The notes under the pieces are model-generated. The model had not been told where the DNA came from. It saw only the letters and a program-made list of their open reading frames with translations, and made no database searches. Shown here piece after piece: positions 1-8,286 of a stretch of 64,000 nucleotides of DNA (positions within the stretch are counted from its first letter, which is position 1; each line of letters opens with the position of its first letter). Source of the DNA: Pedobacter sp. MC2016-05 (lineage in GTDB: Bacteria; Bacteroidota; Bacteroidia; Sphingobacteriales; Sphingobacteriaceae); the NCBI RefSeq assembly GCF_026239735.1, contig NZ_JAPIVT010000010.1, forward strand, positions 95,294 to 159,293, written 5' to 3'. Position numbers and translations under genes: made by a program.

Positions 1-1
1 T

Positions 2-391
2 AGCATCAACACGCCAGATGCCAGAACGATTGTAATTCAGCCTTGGGAAAAATCGTTATTGGTGCCAATAGAAAAAGCTATTCAGGTAGCAAACATTGGT
101 ATCAACCCTCAAAATGATGGTATTGTAATTCGTTTAGTTGTACCACCATTAACTGAAGAACGCAGAAAAGACTTGGTTAAAAAAGTAAAGGAAGAGGCAG
201 AACGTGGACGCATTACCGTTCGTAACATCCGCAAAGATGCCAATACCAAAATACAAAAGCTAAAAGGAGAAGGTGTATCTGACGATGAAATAAAGACAGG
301 TGAGGGCGAAGTACAAAAATTAACTGATGCTTATATCGTTAAAGTTGATAAGCATGCAGAAGCAAAGGAAAAAGATGTAATGACCGTTTAG
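2..391 (+). CDS. frr: Ribosome recycling factor, C-terminal part
   Basis: This is the last 129 residues of ribosome recycling factor, which together with EF-G splits the post-termination ribosome in the cytoplasm. The reading frame is open from base 2, so the N-terminal part (about 57 of the usual ~186 residues) lies before the window. Recognisable family blocks are PDARTIVIQPWEKS, then NDGIVIRLVVPPLTEERR, then the long helix RGRITVRNIRKDANTKI. A start at the internal TTG at 59 would cut through a conserved block and is not the real start. A strong hairpin terminator follows directly. Confidence 0.96.
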   Translation, partial: SINTPDARTIVIQPWEKSLLVPIEKAIQVANIGINPQNDGIVIRLVVPPLTEERRKDLVKKVKEEAERGRITVRNIRKDANTKIQKLKGEGVSDDEIKTGEGEVQKLTDAYIVKVDKHAEAKEKDVMTV

Positions 392-412
392 GTCATCAAT
401 CAAAAAAATAAA

Positions 413-440
413 AAGGGAATAAGGTATAACTTATTCCCTT
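413..440. terminator. Bidirectional terminator between frr and the LacI-type gene
   Basis: An 11-bp perfect inverted repeat (AAGGGAATAAG, loop GTATAA, CTTATTCCCTT) is flanked by an A-run on the left and a T-run on the right. It can therefore end transcripts arriving from both convergent genes. The right arm overlaps the last codons of the regulator gene on the minus strand. Confidence 0.85.
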
Positions 441-1471
441 TTTTTATGCTGCTTTTTTGGAAGGGTAGATTCTCGTTCGATTAATTTGGTGGATAACACA
501 ACTTGCTTGAAAGTTGATTCCTGTTCTTTCGACTCTAGTTTTAAAAGCATTATCTTCATCAGGTTTTCAGCAATTTCCCGTACCGGCTGCGCAATTGCAG
601 TTATAGATGGCGTATAAAATTCGAGTAGCTCAAAATCATCAAAAGATAGCAAAGCAGGTTTTGATGAAGGTGATATTCCCATTTGTTTCAGCGTTCGCAA
701 ACCATCGAGGCAAATGTAATTGGCAGAGAAAATTACCGCATCAAGTTGCTTTTCCGAAGAAAAAAATGTTGTCATTTGTTCTATCGAAGTTAAATCAGAA
801 CGGTCATATTTGACCTTTTTAATAGTAGTAGGAAGTTGGTGATCTTTCATGGCTTTTTCATAACCCGCTAACCGATCAACCATTTGTTGTAAATCTGTTT
901 CGAGTGTTACAAACCCTATATTCTGATAGCCGTTATTGATTAGGTAGTGTGTGGCGTTAAAGGTTGCCCCCGCATTATCTATCACCACGTAATCGGTTTG
1001 AAGTTCAGGTACATATCGATCAAAAAGTACTACCGGTGTATTGGTTTCAATTAGTTTTTTAGTTTCCGCTTCAAATCCTTCTGGCAAAGCCATAATGTAT
1101 CCATCCACGTGCCGGTCACGAAATATCTGGAGTAATTCGATAGCCTTTTCATGACTATTGTGGGTACTGCTGAAAAGAATTTTGTATCCATTTTCTGAGG
1201 CTTTCTGATCTAAATGATGCGCTATACGGGAAAAAAAAGGTTCAGAAATATCGTCTACAAGAAAGCCAATTACATTTGTTTTTCCAGTACGCAGGCTCTT
1301 TGCTAGGGTATTGGGCTGGTAACCCCATTTTTCAACCAAATCAAGTACCTTTTTGGTAACTGCCTTGCTTATATTTTTTTCTTGAGCTTTGCCATTTATC
1401 ACGAAAGAAACGGTAGTGATAGATATATTTAATTCGTTTGCTATATCTTTTATTTGGATTTTATTTTTCAT
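431..1471 (-). CDS. LacI-family transcriptional regulator
   Basis: 346 residues, the normal length for a LacI/GalR repressor. The N-terminal helix-turn-helix (KIQIKDIANELNISITTVS, about residues 4-23) is followed by the hinge region ending in LRTGKTNVIG near residue 65 and a periplasmic-binding-protein-like sugar sensor domain (DDISEPFFSRI onward). It is expected to bind operator DNA as a dimer and to respond to a sugar or sugar derivative. No sugar-use genes lie beside it, so its target and ligand cannot be read from context. It converges on frr and shares the terminator between them. Confidence 0.93.
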   Translation of the reverse strand: MKNKIQIKDIANELNISITTVSFVINGKAQEKNISKAVTKKVLDLVEKWGYQPNTLAKSLRTGKTNVIGFLVDDISEPFFSRIAHHLDQKASENGYKILFSSTHNSHEKAIELLQIFRDRHVDGYIMALPEGFEAETKKLIETNTPVVLFDRYVPELQTDYVVIDNAGATFNATHYLINNGYQNIGFVTLETDLQQMVDRLAGYEKAMKDHQLPTTIKKVKYDRSDLTSIEQMTTFFSSEKQLDAVIFSANYICLDGLRTLKQMGISPSSKPALLSFDDFELLEFYTPSITAIAQPVREIAENLMKIMLLKLESKEQESTFKQVVLSTKLIERESTLPKKQHKKRE

Positions 1472-1582
1472 TAATGTGGTATAACACTTACAATAGATCG
1501 AAATATAGGAAATATTTGAATATTAACTCCATATTAATATTGGCACCGAATAAGGATAAAGGCGACTTCGACCTAAACAGTC

Positions 1583-1614
1583 TAAAAAAAAGAGCAACCT
1601 ATCCAGGATTGCTC
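1583..1614 (-). terminator. Rho-independent terminator of the tRNA-like unit
   Basis: On the minus strand a GAGCAA/TTGCTC stem, extended by CC/GG across a one-base bulge, is followed by a run of eight T. It sits about 30 bases after the second tRNA-like gene and closes the transcription unit that starts near 2010. Confidence 0.8.
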
Positions 1615-1644
1615 GATTAACTAACTTATTATTCATAAAAAATG

Positions 1645-1788
1645 CTGTTGGGGAAGGAGTCGAACCTTCAAGGGGTAGTTAGCTACAGTTCAAAAAATTA
1701 ATTGTGGTCAACCCAATAAACTGCGTTTATCCCATTATTCCCCACCACCGAGACAAGGAGGCGTGTCTGCCAATTTCACCACCCAACA
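1645..1788 (-). tRNA. Class II tRNA-like gene, GUC at the anticodon position, very long variable region
   Basis: Read on the minus strand this folds as a tRNA: acceptor TGTTGGG/CCCAACA (7 perfect pairs), a 3-bp D stem GTG/CAC with G18G19 in the loop, anticodon arm CCTCC-TTGTCTC-GGTGG, and a T arm GAAGG-TTCGACT-CCTTC with a canonical loop. The D arm and anticodon stem resemble leucine tRNAs (TTGGCAGACAC), but the loop centres GTC, the discriminator base is G, base 37 is T and pair 29:41 is T-T. The variable region is about 75 nt, closed by GGGG/CCCC and containing an inner ATAAAC-GCA-GTTTAT hairpin, far longer than ordinary class II arms. No CCA is encoded. Whether it is charged or used in translation is unknown. 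It is second in a two-gene transcript. Confidence 0.7.
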
Positions 1789-1789
1789 T

Positions 1790-1856
1790 TTTAGTCATTA
1801 GTCTAAAGTCGAAGTAAGGAGTCTAAAGACTACTGACTAGGGACTTGGACTAAGTC
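1790..1856. repeat. AGTC/GACT-rich imperfect inverted repeat
   Basis: The spacer between the two tRNA-like genes is built from repeated AGTC words in its left half and GACT words in its right half (for example AGTCTAAAGTC and GGACTTGGACTAAGTC). A similar composition recurs at 51037-51128. The function is unknown; such stretches look like degenerate intergenic repeats that can fold back. Confidence 0.5.
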
Positions 1857-1857
1857 G

Positions 1858-1965
1858 CTGTAGGGGAAGGAATCGAACCTTCAAGGAGTGGTTAGCCATT
1901 GCTGGTTTTCCATGATCTCCGCCACCGAGACAAGGAGGTGTGTCTGCCTGTTTCACCACCCTACA
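1858..1965 (-). tRNA. Class II tRNA-like gene, GUC at the anticodon position
   Basis: Sister of the gene at 1645-1788 and the first gene of the same transcript. Acceptor TGTAGGG/CCCTACA is perfect; D stem GTG/CAC with loop AAACAGGCAGA; the anticodon arm is identical to the sister copy (CCTCC-TTGTCTC-GGTGG); T arm GAAGG-TTCGATT-CCTTC; discriminator G; no encoded CCA. The variable region is about 39 nt, closed by GGAG/CTCC and holding two small hairpins (TGG-aaaa-CCA and TGG-ctaa-CCA). The 17-nt anticodon arm is unchanged while acceptor and variable arms differ between copies, which points to selection on it. An automated caller might label it Leu, Ser or Asp, and none of these fits all identity elements. 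Confidence 0.7.
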
Positions 1966-2016
1966 TTATGTTCAGCAATTGTGAAAGAACGTTCCCTTTT
2001 TGTTAATTGCTTGATA

Positions 2017-2048
2017 CAAATGTAAAAGAACTCTAAATGCCTTGCAAA
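2017..2048 (-). promoter_or_regulatory. Primary sigma factor promoter of the tRNA-like unit
   Basis: On the minus strand TTTG is followed after 20 bases by TACATTTG, matching the Bacteroidota housekeeping promoter (TTG at -33, TAnnTTTG at -7) in both boxes and spacing. Transcription would start near 2010, about 45 bases before the first tRNA-like gene. Confidence 0.75.
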
Positions 2049-2121
2049 TATTTTAAACATTTAATTTTATTTTTATAATATTGATAAATTTTTATAAATT
2101 CGCTTATCATAATTCAAAAAT

Positions 2122-2598
2122 ATGCTTAAAAAAGACAATTCCAATTTAGAAATTGACAACCTTGATATTGATATATTAAAACAGTTAATGCAAGATGCGA
2201 CGAAACCTTATACGGAAATTGCGAAGGATTTAATCGTATCTGGCGGTACAATACATGTTAGAATGAAAAAATTACAGGAGATGGGCATTATAAAAGGCTC
2301 TCACCTGATTATAGATCCACAGAAGGCAGGCTACGACATTTGTGCTTTTTTAGGAATTTACCTGGAGAAGGGAATACAATACAAAGATGCTGTTGCTCAA
2401 TTAAGTAAAATTAAGGAGGTGGTAGAGTTACATTATACGACTGGATCTTATAGTATGTTCGCAAAAATTATTTGTAGGGATACAAACCATTTGCGCCATG
2501 TGCTTAATGAAGAAATTCAGGCTGTTAATGGAATTCAACGGACAGAAACCCTAATTTCTTTGGAAGAAAGCATTAAAAGACAGATTGAGCTAGGATAA
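2122..2598 (+). CDS. Lrp/AsnC-family transcriptional regulator
   Basis: 158 residues, typical for the family. The N-terminal winged helix begins with LDIDILKQLMQDATKPYTEIA (about residues 16-35) and includes GGTIHVRMKKLQEMGII. The C-terminal ligand-binding RAM domain starts near residue 70 (GYDICAFLGIYLEKG) with the GSYSMFAKI block near residue 110. Family members form octamers and usually sense amino acids. It stands alone, divergent from the tRNA-like unit, and faces the 3' end of feoB. The ligand cannot be inferred. Confidence 0.93.
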   Translation: MLKKDNSNLEIDNLDIDILKQLMQDATKPYTEIAKDLIVSGGTIHVRMKKLQEMGIIKGSHLIIDPQKAGYDICAFLGIYLEKGIQYKDAVAQLSKIKEVVELHYTTGSYSMFAKIICRDTNHLRHVLNEEIQAVNGIQRTETLISLEESIKRQIELG

Positions 2599-2850
2599 AG
2601 GTTTTAAGTTATAGGGGTTGTAGGTTTTAAATGACCGAGGATAAGCAAACCAAAAGTAACGATTTGCTGATTGTAAGCCACTTAGACCTGATGCAGTGAA
2701 CACTAATCTTGAATTTCTTCTGCAGAAGTAAAACGTAAAACGGGAACAAATTATAGTATATGCAGAAATTTGCTCTTCTAATCTTAATAATCATATTTAT
2801 AATGCGGCCTTCGATTTCGGTCAGGTTGGAGACCCGAGAAAAAAAATAAG

Positions 2851-4959
2851 CTACTTTAACAGCTGATAAGCAATTAATGCAGCGAAATAGGCCATGACTG
2901 TCATATAAACCAGCTGAATGATAGGCCATTTCCAACCCTTGGTTTCGCGGTAAACAATTGCCACGGTACTCATGCATTGCATTGCGAAAGCGTAAAATAA
3001 CATCAACGACACGCCAGTTGCAAACGTGTAAACCGGCAAGTTGGTTCGTGTGTTTTTTGATGTAGCCATTCGCTCGCGGATAGTAGAGGTATCTTCATCC
3101 CCACCGTCAACGCTATAAATGGTAGCCATCGTACCTACAAAAGCTTCGCGGGCGGCAAAAGATGTAATTAGGCCAATACCAATTTTCCAATCGTAACCGA
3201 GTGGACGAATGGCAGGTTCAATCCAATGCCCAAGAATGCCCACATAAGAATTTTCGAGCTTTTCTGTTGCGATCAATGTTTCAATATGGGTTGTGTTGTT
3301 AGTCGTATCTGCAAGTGCTGCTTCGTATTTTTTATCAATATTTTCAAAACGATCTCCGGGGCCAAATGTCGCCATTACCCAAAGGATAATAGAAATTGCA
3401 ATAATCACTTTCCCGGCTTCTATTACAAAGGTTTTCGACTTCTCATACATGGTATAGAAAACGTTTTTCCACCTTGGCATTCGGTAAATGGGCAGTTCCA
3501 TGATGAAGTAGGACCGCTCTTTCGTTTTAATGATAATTTTCATTACCCAGGCAACCAATACCGCTGCAATGATACCTACCAAATACATGATCATTAGCGC
3601 TAAACCCTGCATGTTGAAGATGCCTAACACGTTCTCTGAGGGGATAATTAATGAGATAATTAGAATGTACACTGGTAACCTTGCCGAGCAACTTACCAAT
3701 GGCGTAACCATAATGGTAATCATTCTGTCTTTCCAGTTTTCGATATTTCGGGCGGCCATAATGGAAGGCACAGCGCAGGCCAAGCCACCTATCATTGGAA
3801 CTACAGATTTACCATTTAAACCCACTTTGCTCATGATTTTATCCATCATGAAAGTAACACGAGCCATGTAGCCTGTATCTTCTAAAATGGAAATAAAGGC
3901 AAATAGAATAGCAATTTGAGGTATGAATACGAATATTCCACCTAAACCAGCAATAATTCCATCGAGCACTAAATCGGTAAGCATGCCTGCTGGTAGATAT
4001 TTGTGACCAAGTTCAGTAATGAAACCAAAACCGCTTTCAATCCAATCCATCGGGTAGGCCGACCATGCAAATATGGCGTTAAAAATTACAAAGAGGATCA
4101 GTAGAAAAATAGCAAAACCCCAAACTTTGTGTGTTAAAATTGCATCGAGTTTATCGCTAAAAGAGAATTTTTGCGCCCTGCCGCTATCCGTTACTACATC
4201 TGATAGAATTTTACTTAAATGTTGGTAGCGAACAACCGTTTCTGCTGCCTGGATTTTCGACGATTCGAAATGGTGCGATTGTTCTATATGTTCAATTTCT
4301 TCTTGTTCTTGAGGGCTGAAGAAAGTTAAATATTCGTGTTGATGCAACACCTGTAAGGCATAGTAATCGTTATCAGAATTCAATTTGGATTTTATGGCAT
4401 CAATTGCGGCAGGCGCTAAACTATTCACATCAACATCCTGAAATTGTGTGGCAATTTTAGTGGTATTGGCGATGGCTTGTTTCAAACGGTCGATACCAAT
4501 ATTATTCCTTGCAGAAATGGATACTACCTGGATGCCTAATTTTTCTGAAAGTTTATTTAGATCAATACTGATGCCTTGTTTTTCGGCAAGATCAATCATG
4601 TTCAACGCCAGGACTATTGGAATACCCAAATCGGCCACCTGCGAGTACAACAGCATGTTGCGTTTTAGGTTTGAGGAGTCAGCGATAAGCACAATAACGT
4701 CCGGATGACTATTGTTTTCTCTGTCGGCCAGTACCTGAAAAACGATGCTTTCATCGCTGCTTTTCGGATATAAGCTATAGGTTCCAGGCAAATCGATAAT
4801 TTCGGCCTGTTTGCCATCAAGCATTTTCATAAATCCTGTTTTTTTATCAACAGTAATGCCTGGGAAGTTTCCGATTTTTTGATTTAACCCCGTTAAACGG
4901 TTAAAGAGTGTAGATTTACCTGTATTGGGATTACCAACTAATGCAACTTTAATATCCAA
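2851..4959 (-). CDS. feoB: Ferrous iron transporter FeoB
   Basis: 702-residue inner-membrane Fe(II) importer. The N-terminal G-protein domain shows G1 GNPNTGKST (residues 9-17), the switch Thr of GITV (36), G3 DLPG (56-59) and G4 NMID (near 120). A helical spacer follows, then a membrane part with Gate-type segments carrying conserved Cys and Pro (GGLACAVPSIMAARNIENWKD-type and PLVSCSARLPVY). It lies 10 bases downstream of feoA, in the same direction, forming a compact feoAB operon. No FeoC-like gene is present, as is usual outside Gammaproteobacteria. No Fur box was identified by eye. Confidence 0.97.
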   Translation of the reverse strand: MDIKVALVGNPNTGKSTLFNRLTGLNQKIGNFPGITVDKKTGFMKMLDGKQAEIIDLPGTYSLYPKSSDESIVFQVLADRENNSHPDVIVLIADSSNLKRNMLLYSQVADLGIPIVLALNMIDLAEKQGISIDLNKLSEKLGIQVVSISARNNIGIDRLKQAIANTTKIATQFQDVDVNSLAPAAIDAIKSKLNSDNDYYALQVLHQHEYLTFFSPQEQEEIEHIEQSHHFESSKIQAAETVVRYQHLSKILSDVVTDSGRAQKFSFSDKLDAILTHKVWGFAIFLLILFVIFNAIFAWSAYPMDWIESGFGFITELGHKYLPAGMLTDLVLDGIIAGLGGIFVFIPQIAILFAFISILEDTGYMARVTFMMDKIMSKVGLNGKSVVPMIGGLACAVPSIMAARNIENWKDRMITIMVTPLVSCSARLPVYILIISLIIPSENVLGIFNMQGLALMIMYLVGIIAAVLVAWVMKIIIKTKERSYFIMELPIYRMPRWKNVFYTMYEKSKTFVIEAGKVIIAISIILWVMATFGPGDRFENIDKKYEAALADTTNNTTHIETLIATEKLENSYVGILGHWIEPAIRPLGYDWKIGIGLITSFAAREAFVGTMATIYSVDGGDEDTSTIRERMATSKNTRTNLPVYTFATGVSLMLFYAFAMQCMSTVAIVYRETKGWKWPIIQLVYMTVMAYFAALIAYQLLK

Positions 4960-4969
4960 ACCAGCTTAT

Positions 4970-5185
4970 TTATTGAATGATAATAACATCAGCTTCGCTT
5001 TTGCGCAAACATAACTGATATCCAGCAACTCGAATAGCCATCGGATCGCCGAGCGGAGCAAAACGTTCTACTTCTACCACCTCGCCAGGCAAGCAACCCA
5101 TTTCCATTAATTTAACAGATAAATCAAGATCTGTAAATGAAATGATGGTGCCCTTTTCGCCTACTTTTAGATTGGAAAGTTTCAT
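4970..5185 (-). CDS. feoA: Ferrous iron transport protein FeoA
   Basis: 71-residue SH3-like cytoplasmic protein that assists FeoB. The order of blocks (LSNLKVGEKGTI, KLMEMGCLPGEVVEVERFAPLGDP, LCLRKSEADVI) is the classic FeoA pattern, including the Met-Gly-Cys-x-Pro-Gly turn near residue 30. It is the first gene of the feoAB operon. Confidence 0.95.
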   Translation of the reverse strand: MKLSNLKVGEKGTIISFTDLDLSVKLMEMGCLPGEVVEVERFAPLGDPMAIRVAGYQLCLRKSEADVIIIQ

Positions 5186-5358
5186 TTTATGATCTTTGTT
5201 TACTCGTATTTCGTACCTTCTGAGTTCTTGATCTCTATCATCCCTTTACTCTTAGGTTATTCATGTGCTGAATGAGGCGAAGTTACCCTTTCTTTAGATT
5301 TATTCCAAATAACGATGGTTAACATTGCTGTTAAAAATCTTGTTTTACTAAATAATGA

Positions 5359-8127
5359 TTAATTACGTTGTCGGCCGCCGCCAAAACCTCCTTCACCTCC
5401 ACGTCGTCGGCCTTCGCCACCCTCATTTCCTCTGATTCGATTTTTGCCGCCCATCCTGTTAAGCGAATAAGTAAATGAAAACATGAAATAACGTTTAAGC
5501 ACATTAAAGCTTACATCTTGTATGGTGTTGTTGTTTGCCGTTCTGCTTATCCCCTGATTTTCATTTAACAGATCGTTTACAGCTGCTTTGAAAGTACCAC
5601 GGTTTTTAAAAAACTGTTTGCTAATGTAAGAATTTACCAAAGTGAAATGAGTGTCAAAGGCTTCTCCGCGACCGGTATTCTGATTATAATCGGCATCTAC
5701 AGACCAGCGAATATCGCCAGGGAAAAGATAACTTACACTTACATTTGGACTGAAGGTGTAGAAACGGGTATTGGAATTTGGTTGAACAGAATAAGTAGCA
5801 CGGTTAATTGAACCATTAACGCCAGCCGTTAAATCAAGCTTATCCAAATTAGAAACCAGGCGGTACCCGTTGGTAATAGACCAGCTGTTTGTGATATTTC
5901 TTAATGAATTGGTGAAGTTTACATCGCGATCGTAGTTGCCTGAAACGTTAATGTGGAAGTTAAGTTTATTCTCGCTCATTAAAGGGAGGCTTAATGATGA
6001 AGACACGCTACCTGCATAAACTCCGTTTACGTTTACTGGCGTGATGGCCAGCTTGCCTTGATCTGGTCCACTTTGAATTAAACTGCTGCTGTTGGCTATT
6101 TTATTTGAAGTTTGGGTAAGGTTGATATTTACAAAAAGCGACCTGTTTTTGCCCACGGTGAAAGTGTTGTAGGCAATTCTCAATGTATTATCAAATTCAG
6201 GCCTTAAATCGGGGTTGCCGACCGGAATATTTTGAGTGTTGGTATTGTTAGGAATGGGTTGCAGTTGCTGTATAGTAGGCTGATTGGTTCTGCCACGATA
6301 ATTGAAAACCAACCTTTTGCTGTTGCTAAAGTTATACCTAAACATAGCCGATGGCGTGTAATTAAATACATTCTGCTTTAGGATAAATCCACGGGTAATG
6401 TTGTTGTTCGTTCGATCGGTATTTTGAACTGCCATACCGGCATTCCAATTGTATTTTTTTGCTGATTTATTGATACTAAAGCCCGCCGTGTTGGTTAAAA
6501 TGGTATTTTCGTAAGAATTACTAAAAGTTTGATCGAGCAGATCGTATTGCAGGGTTGCGGGATTGAAATTGTATGTAAACCGATCTGATGTGTTGTGGTT
6601 ATATCCGTTTTGATAATTCAGCTCGAAACTTAATGTATTGCTCAGTGGTTCGGTGTATACCAAACGTGTATTTTGGTTGATGGATTCACTTTCCTGATCG
6701 TTTAACTGGTTGGTGCGTTTTTGAGTGGCTACCGTCCCTTCAATTCTCGTCTCAGGATTATCATTGTAGTTTTCACTGTCGTTGTTGTTAATGTTGGTAT
6801 TTAAATTCAATGATAATGTTCTGCCGCGACGCATAAATTTTTTTCTTAGCAAAATGTTATTACTAATGGAAGGAGATGTACCGTGATTGATTAATGTTTG
6901 CGAGCCATTAATGCGGTAAGTATTGTAATCCCGGGTATATTCACTAAAATTTAAGGATTCGTTATTAGTATAACTGATGTTAGGCTGGATCCTTAATGAA
7001 GTAAGTGAGTCGATTTTGGTATCAACCATGAAACCCAAACGGTGGTTCAATCGCTCTGAATTATTTGTTTGATTGTTATTAAATATTGTGGTCACATCAC
7101 CCAGAAAATTTTGGGTAACACTGTTCCTCAGTATTAGATTTTCAGATTTATTAACGAAGTAGTTAACGCTTACTTCTGTTTGATCGGAATAAGTATCGTT
7201 ATAATTAAAACCTGCAGCTTTTGTATCGGTTATGCCACCTCTGCCTCCATTATTCCCACCATTTCCACCGCCTAAGCCGCCACCGAAGTTTTGTTTATTT
7301 ACGTTATTGAATTGAGCAATTACGCTTAGCTTTCTATCCTGATCAAAATGGTTGATATTCGCATTGATATCATATCGATCGTCTGAGCCATAACCAGCTG
7401 TGGTATTCCCGAAGTAACCGTTTTTCTTGTCTTTTCGAGTGGTGATGTTAATGATTTTGGTTCGAGTTCCATCATCAATTCCAGTAAATTGAGCCTGATC
7501 AGAAAGTTCATCGATAATCTGAATTTTATCAATCATATCGGCGGGTAAGTTTTTGGTGGCCAATAGCGGATCATTGCCAAAAAATTCTTTTCCATCTACC
7601 CGTACTTTAGTAATGGTTTCACCTTGAGCTTTTACAGTTCCTGCCTTGTCTACTTCTACACCTGGAAGCTTTTTTAGTAAATCTTCTACCACTGCATTTT
7701 CTACCACTTTAAACGAGCTGGCATTAAATTCCAGCGTATCCTTTTTTACAACAATCGGTGGAACCTCCGCTTTAATCTCAACGGTTTGAAGATCAATCGC
7801 CCCGCCTTCTAAAATAATATCTCCAACATCAAAATTCGGTTTGTCAGCTGTAATCGCGAAATCTTTTGTCGTGTTTTTCAAGCCCAGAAAGGCTGCATAT
7901 ATCCGGTAGTTGCCGGGTTTAAGACCCTTCAAAATAAATTTTCCATCTTCACTAGTACTCACCGCACCAACCATGCTCGAGTCTGACAGATTTTTAACGG
8001 CTAAAGAAGCATAATCGATTGGTTTTTTATCTTTTGATTGAAGTACACGGCCACTTACAGAACCATTGTTTTGGGCAAAGGCATAGCATGAAAATAAAAT
8101 ACAAATTAGGGTAAAGAGTTGTTTCAT
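5359..8127 (-). CDS. TonB-dependent-receptor-like outer membrane protein (OMP_b-brl_3 type)
   Basis: 922 residues with a signal peptide (1-18, cut after CYAFA), a carboxypeptidase-regulatory-like beta-sandwich (about 22-110), a plug-like region with the block VDGKEFFGNDPLLATKNLP (about 180-200), and a long beta-barrel. A Gly/Asn-rich loop lies near residue 285 and the C-terminal tail is Gly/Arg-rich, unlike the aromatic end of standard TonB receptors. It is paralogous over its whole length to the product of 8287-11103. Such proteins sit in the outer membrane; the substrate is unknown and no SusD-like partner is present. The paralog is separated by a terminator, so this gene probably has its own promoter. 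Confidence 0.88.
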   Translation of the reverse strand: MKQLFTLICILFSCYAFAQNNGSVSGRVLQSKDKKPIDYASLAVKNLSDSSMVGAVSTSEDGKFILKGLKPGNYRIYAAFLGLKNTTKDFAITADKPNFDVGDIILEGGAIDLQTVEIKAEVPPIVVKKDTLEFNASSFKVVENAVVEDLLKKLPGVEVDKAGTVKAQGETITKVRVDGKEFFGNDPLLATKNLPADMIDKIQIIDELSDQAQFTGIDDGTRTKIINITTRKDKKNGYFGNTTAGYGSDDRYDINANINHFDQDRKLSVIAQFNNVNKQNFGGGLGGGNGGNNGGRGGITDTKAAGFNYNDTYSDQTEVSVNYFVNKSENLILRNSVTQNFLGDVTTIFNNNQTNNSERLNHRLGFMVDTKIDSLTSLRIQPNISYTNNESLNFSEYTRDYNTYRINGSQTLINHGTSPSISNNILLRKKFMRRGRTLSLNLNTNINNNDSENYNDNPETRIEGTVATQKRTNQLNDQESESINQNTRLVYTEPLSNTLSFELNYQNGYNHNTSDRFTYNFNPATLQYDLLDQTFSNSYENTILTNTAGFSINKSAKKYNWNAGMAVQNTDRTNNNITRGFILKQNVFNYTPSAMFRYNFSNSKRLVFNYRGRTNQPTIQQLQPIPNNTNTQNIPVGNPDLRPEFDNTLRIAYNTFTVGKNRSLFVNINLTQTSNKIANSSSLIQSGPDQGKLAITPVNVNGVYAGSVSSSLSLPLMSENKLNFHINVSGNYDRDVNFTNSLRNITNSWSITNGYRLVSNLDKLDLTAGVNGSINRATYSVQPNSNTRFYTFSPNVSVSYLFPGDIRWSVDADYNQNTGRGEAFDTHFTLVNSYISKQFFKNRGTFKAAVNDLLNENQGISRTANNNTIQDVSFNVLKRYFMFSFTYSLNRMGGKNRIRGNEGGEGRRRGGEGGFGGGRQRN

Positions 8128-8206
8128 TCGGTTAGTTTCCTGGTTTAAAAATAGAGACTAACAACTATATTAAAGGTTTATTTGGTGTAAGTAACAATTG
8201 AAATAC

Positions 8207-8229
8207 ATAACTGTTGATTTAACAGTTAT
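8207..8229. promoter_or_regulatory. Perfect inverted repeat, possible operator
   Basis: ATAACTGTT - GATTT - AACAGTTAT is a perfect 9-bp dyad about 80 bases before the start codon at 8127. It has no T-run and lies apart from the adjacent terminator hairpin, so a protein-binding site is more likely than a terminator. The binding protein is unknown. Confidence 0.4.
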
Positions 8230-8243
8230 AAATTGTAACTAAA

Positions 8244-8271
8244 AAAGTCTCGGCTAATAAACCGAGACTTT
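8244..8271 (-). terminator. Terminator of the upstream receptor gene
   Basis: AAAGTCTCGG and CCGAGACTTT form a 10-bp stem with an 8-base loop, followed on the minus strand by a T-run (ACTTTTTTAG). It sits 16 bases after the stop of the 8287-11103 gene and uncouples the two paralogous receptor genes. Confidence 0.85.
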
Positions 8272-8286
8272 AATAATTTCTTGACC

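Noticed and set aside
1645..1965. Ordinary tRNA-Asp genes
   Set aside because: The anticodon position would fit Asp, but the three-pair D stem, long variable region and leucine-like stems rule out a normal class I tRNA-Asp.
2627..2977. 116-codon ORF on the minus strand at the end of feoB
   Set aside because: It overlaps the feoB C-terminus in another frame, resembles no known family and is better explained as a shadow frame running into the spacer.
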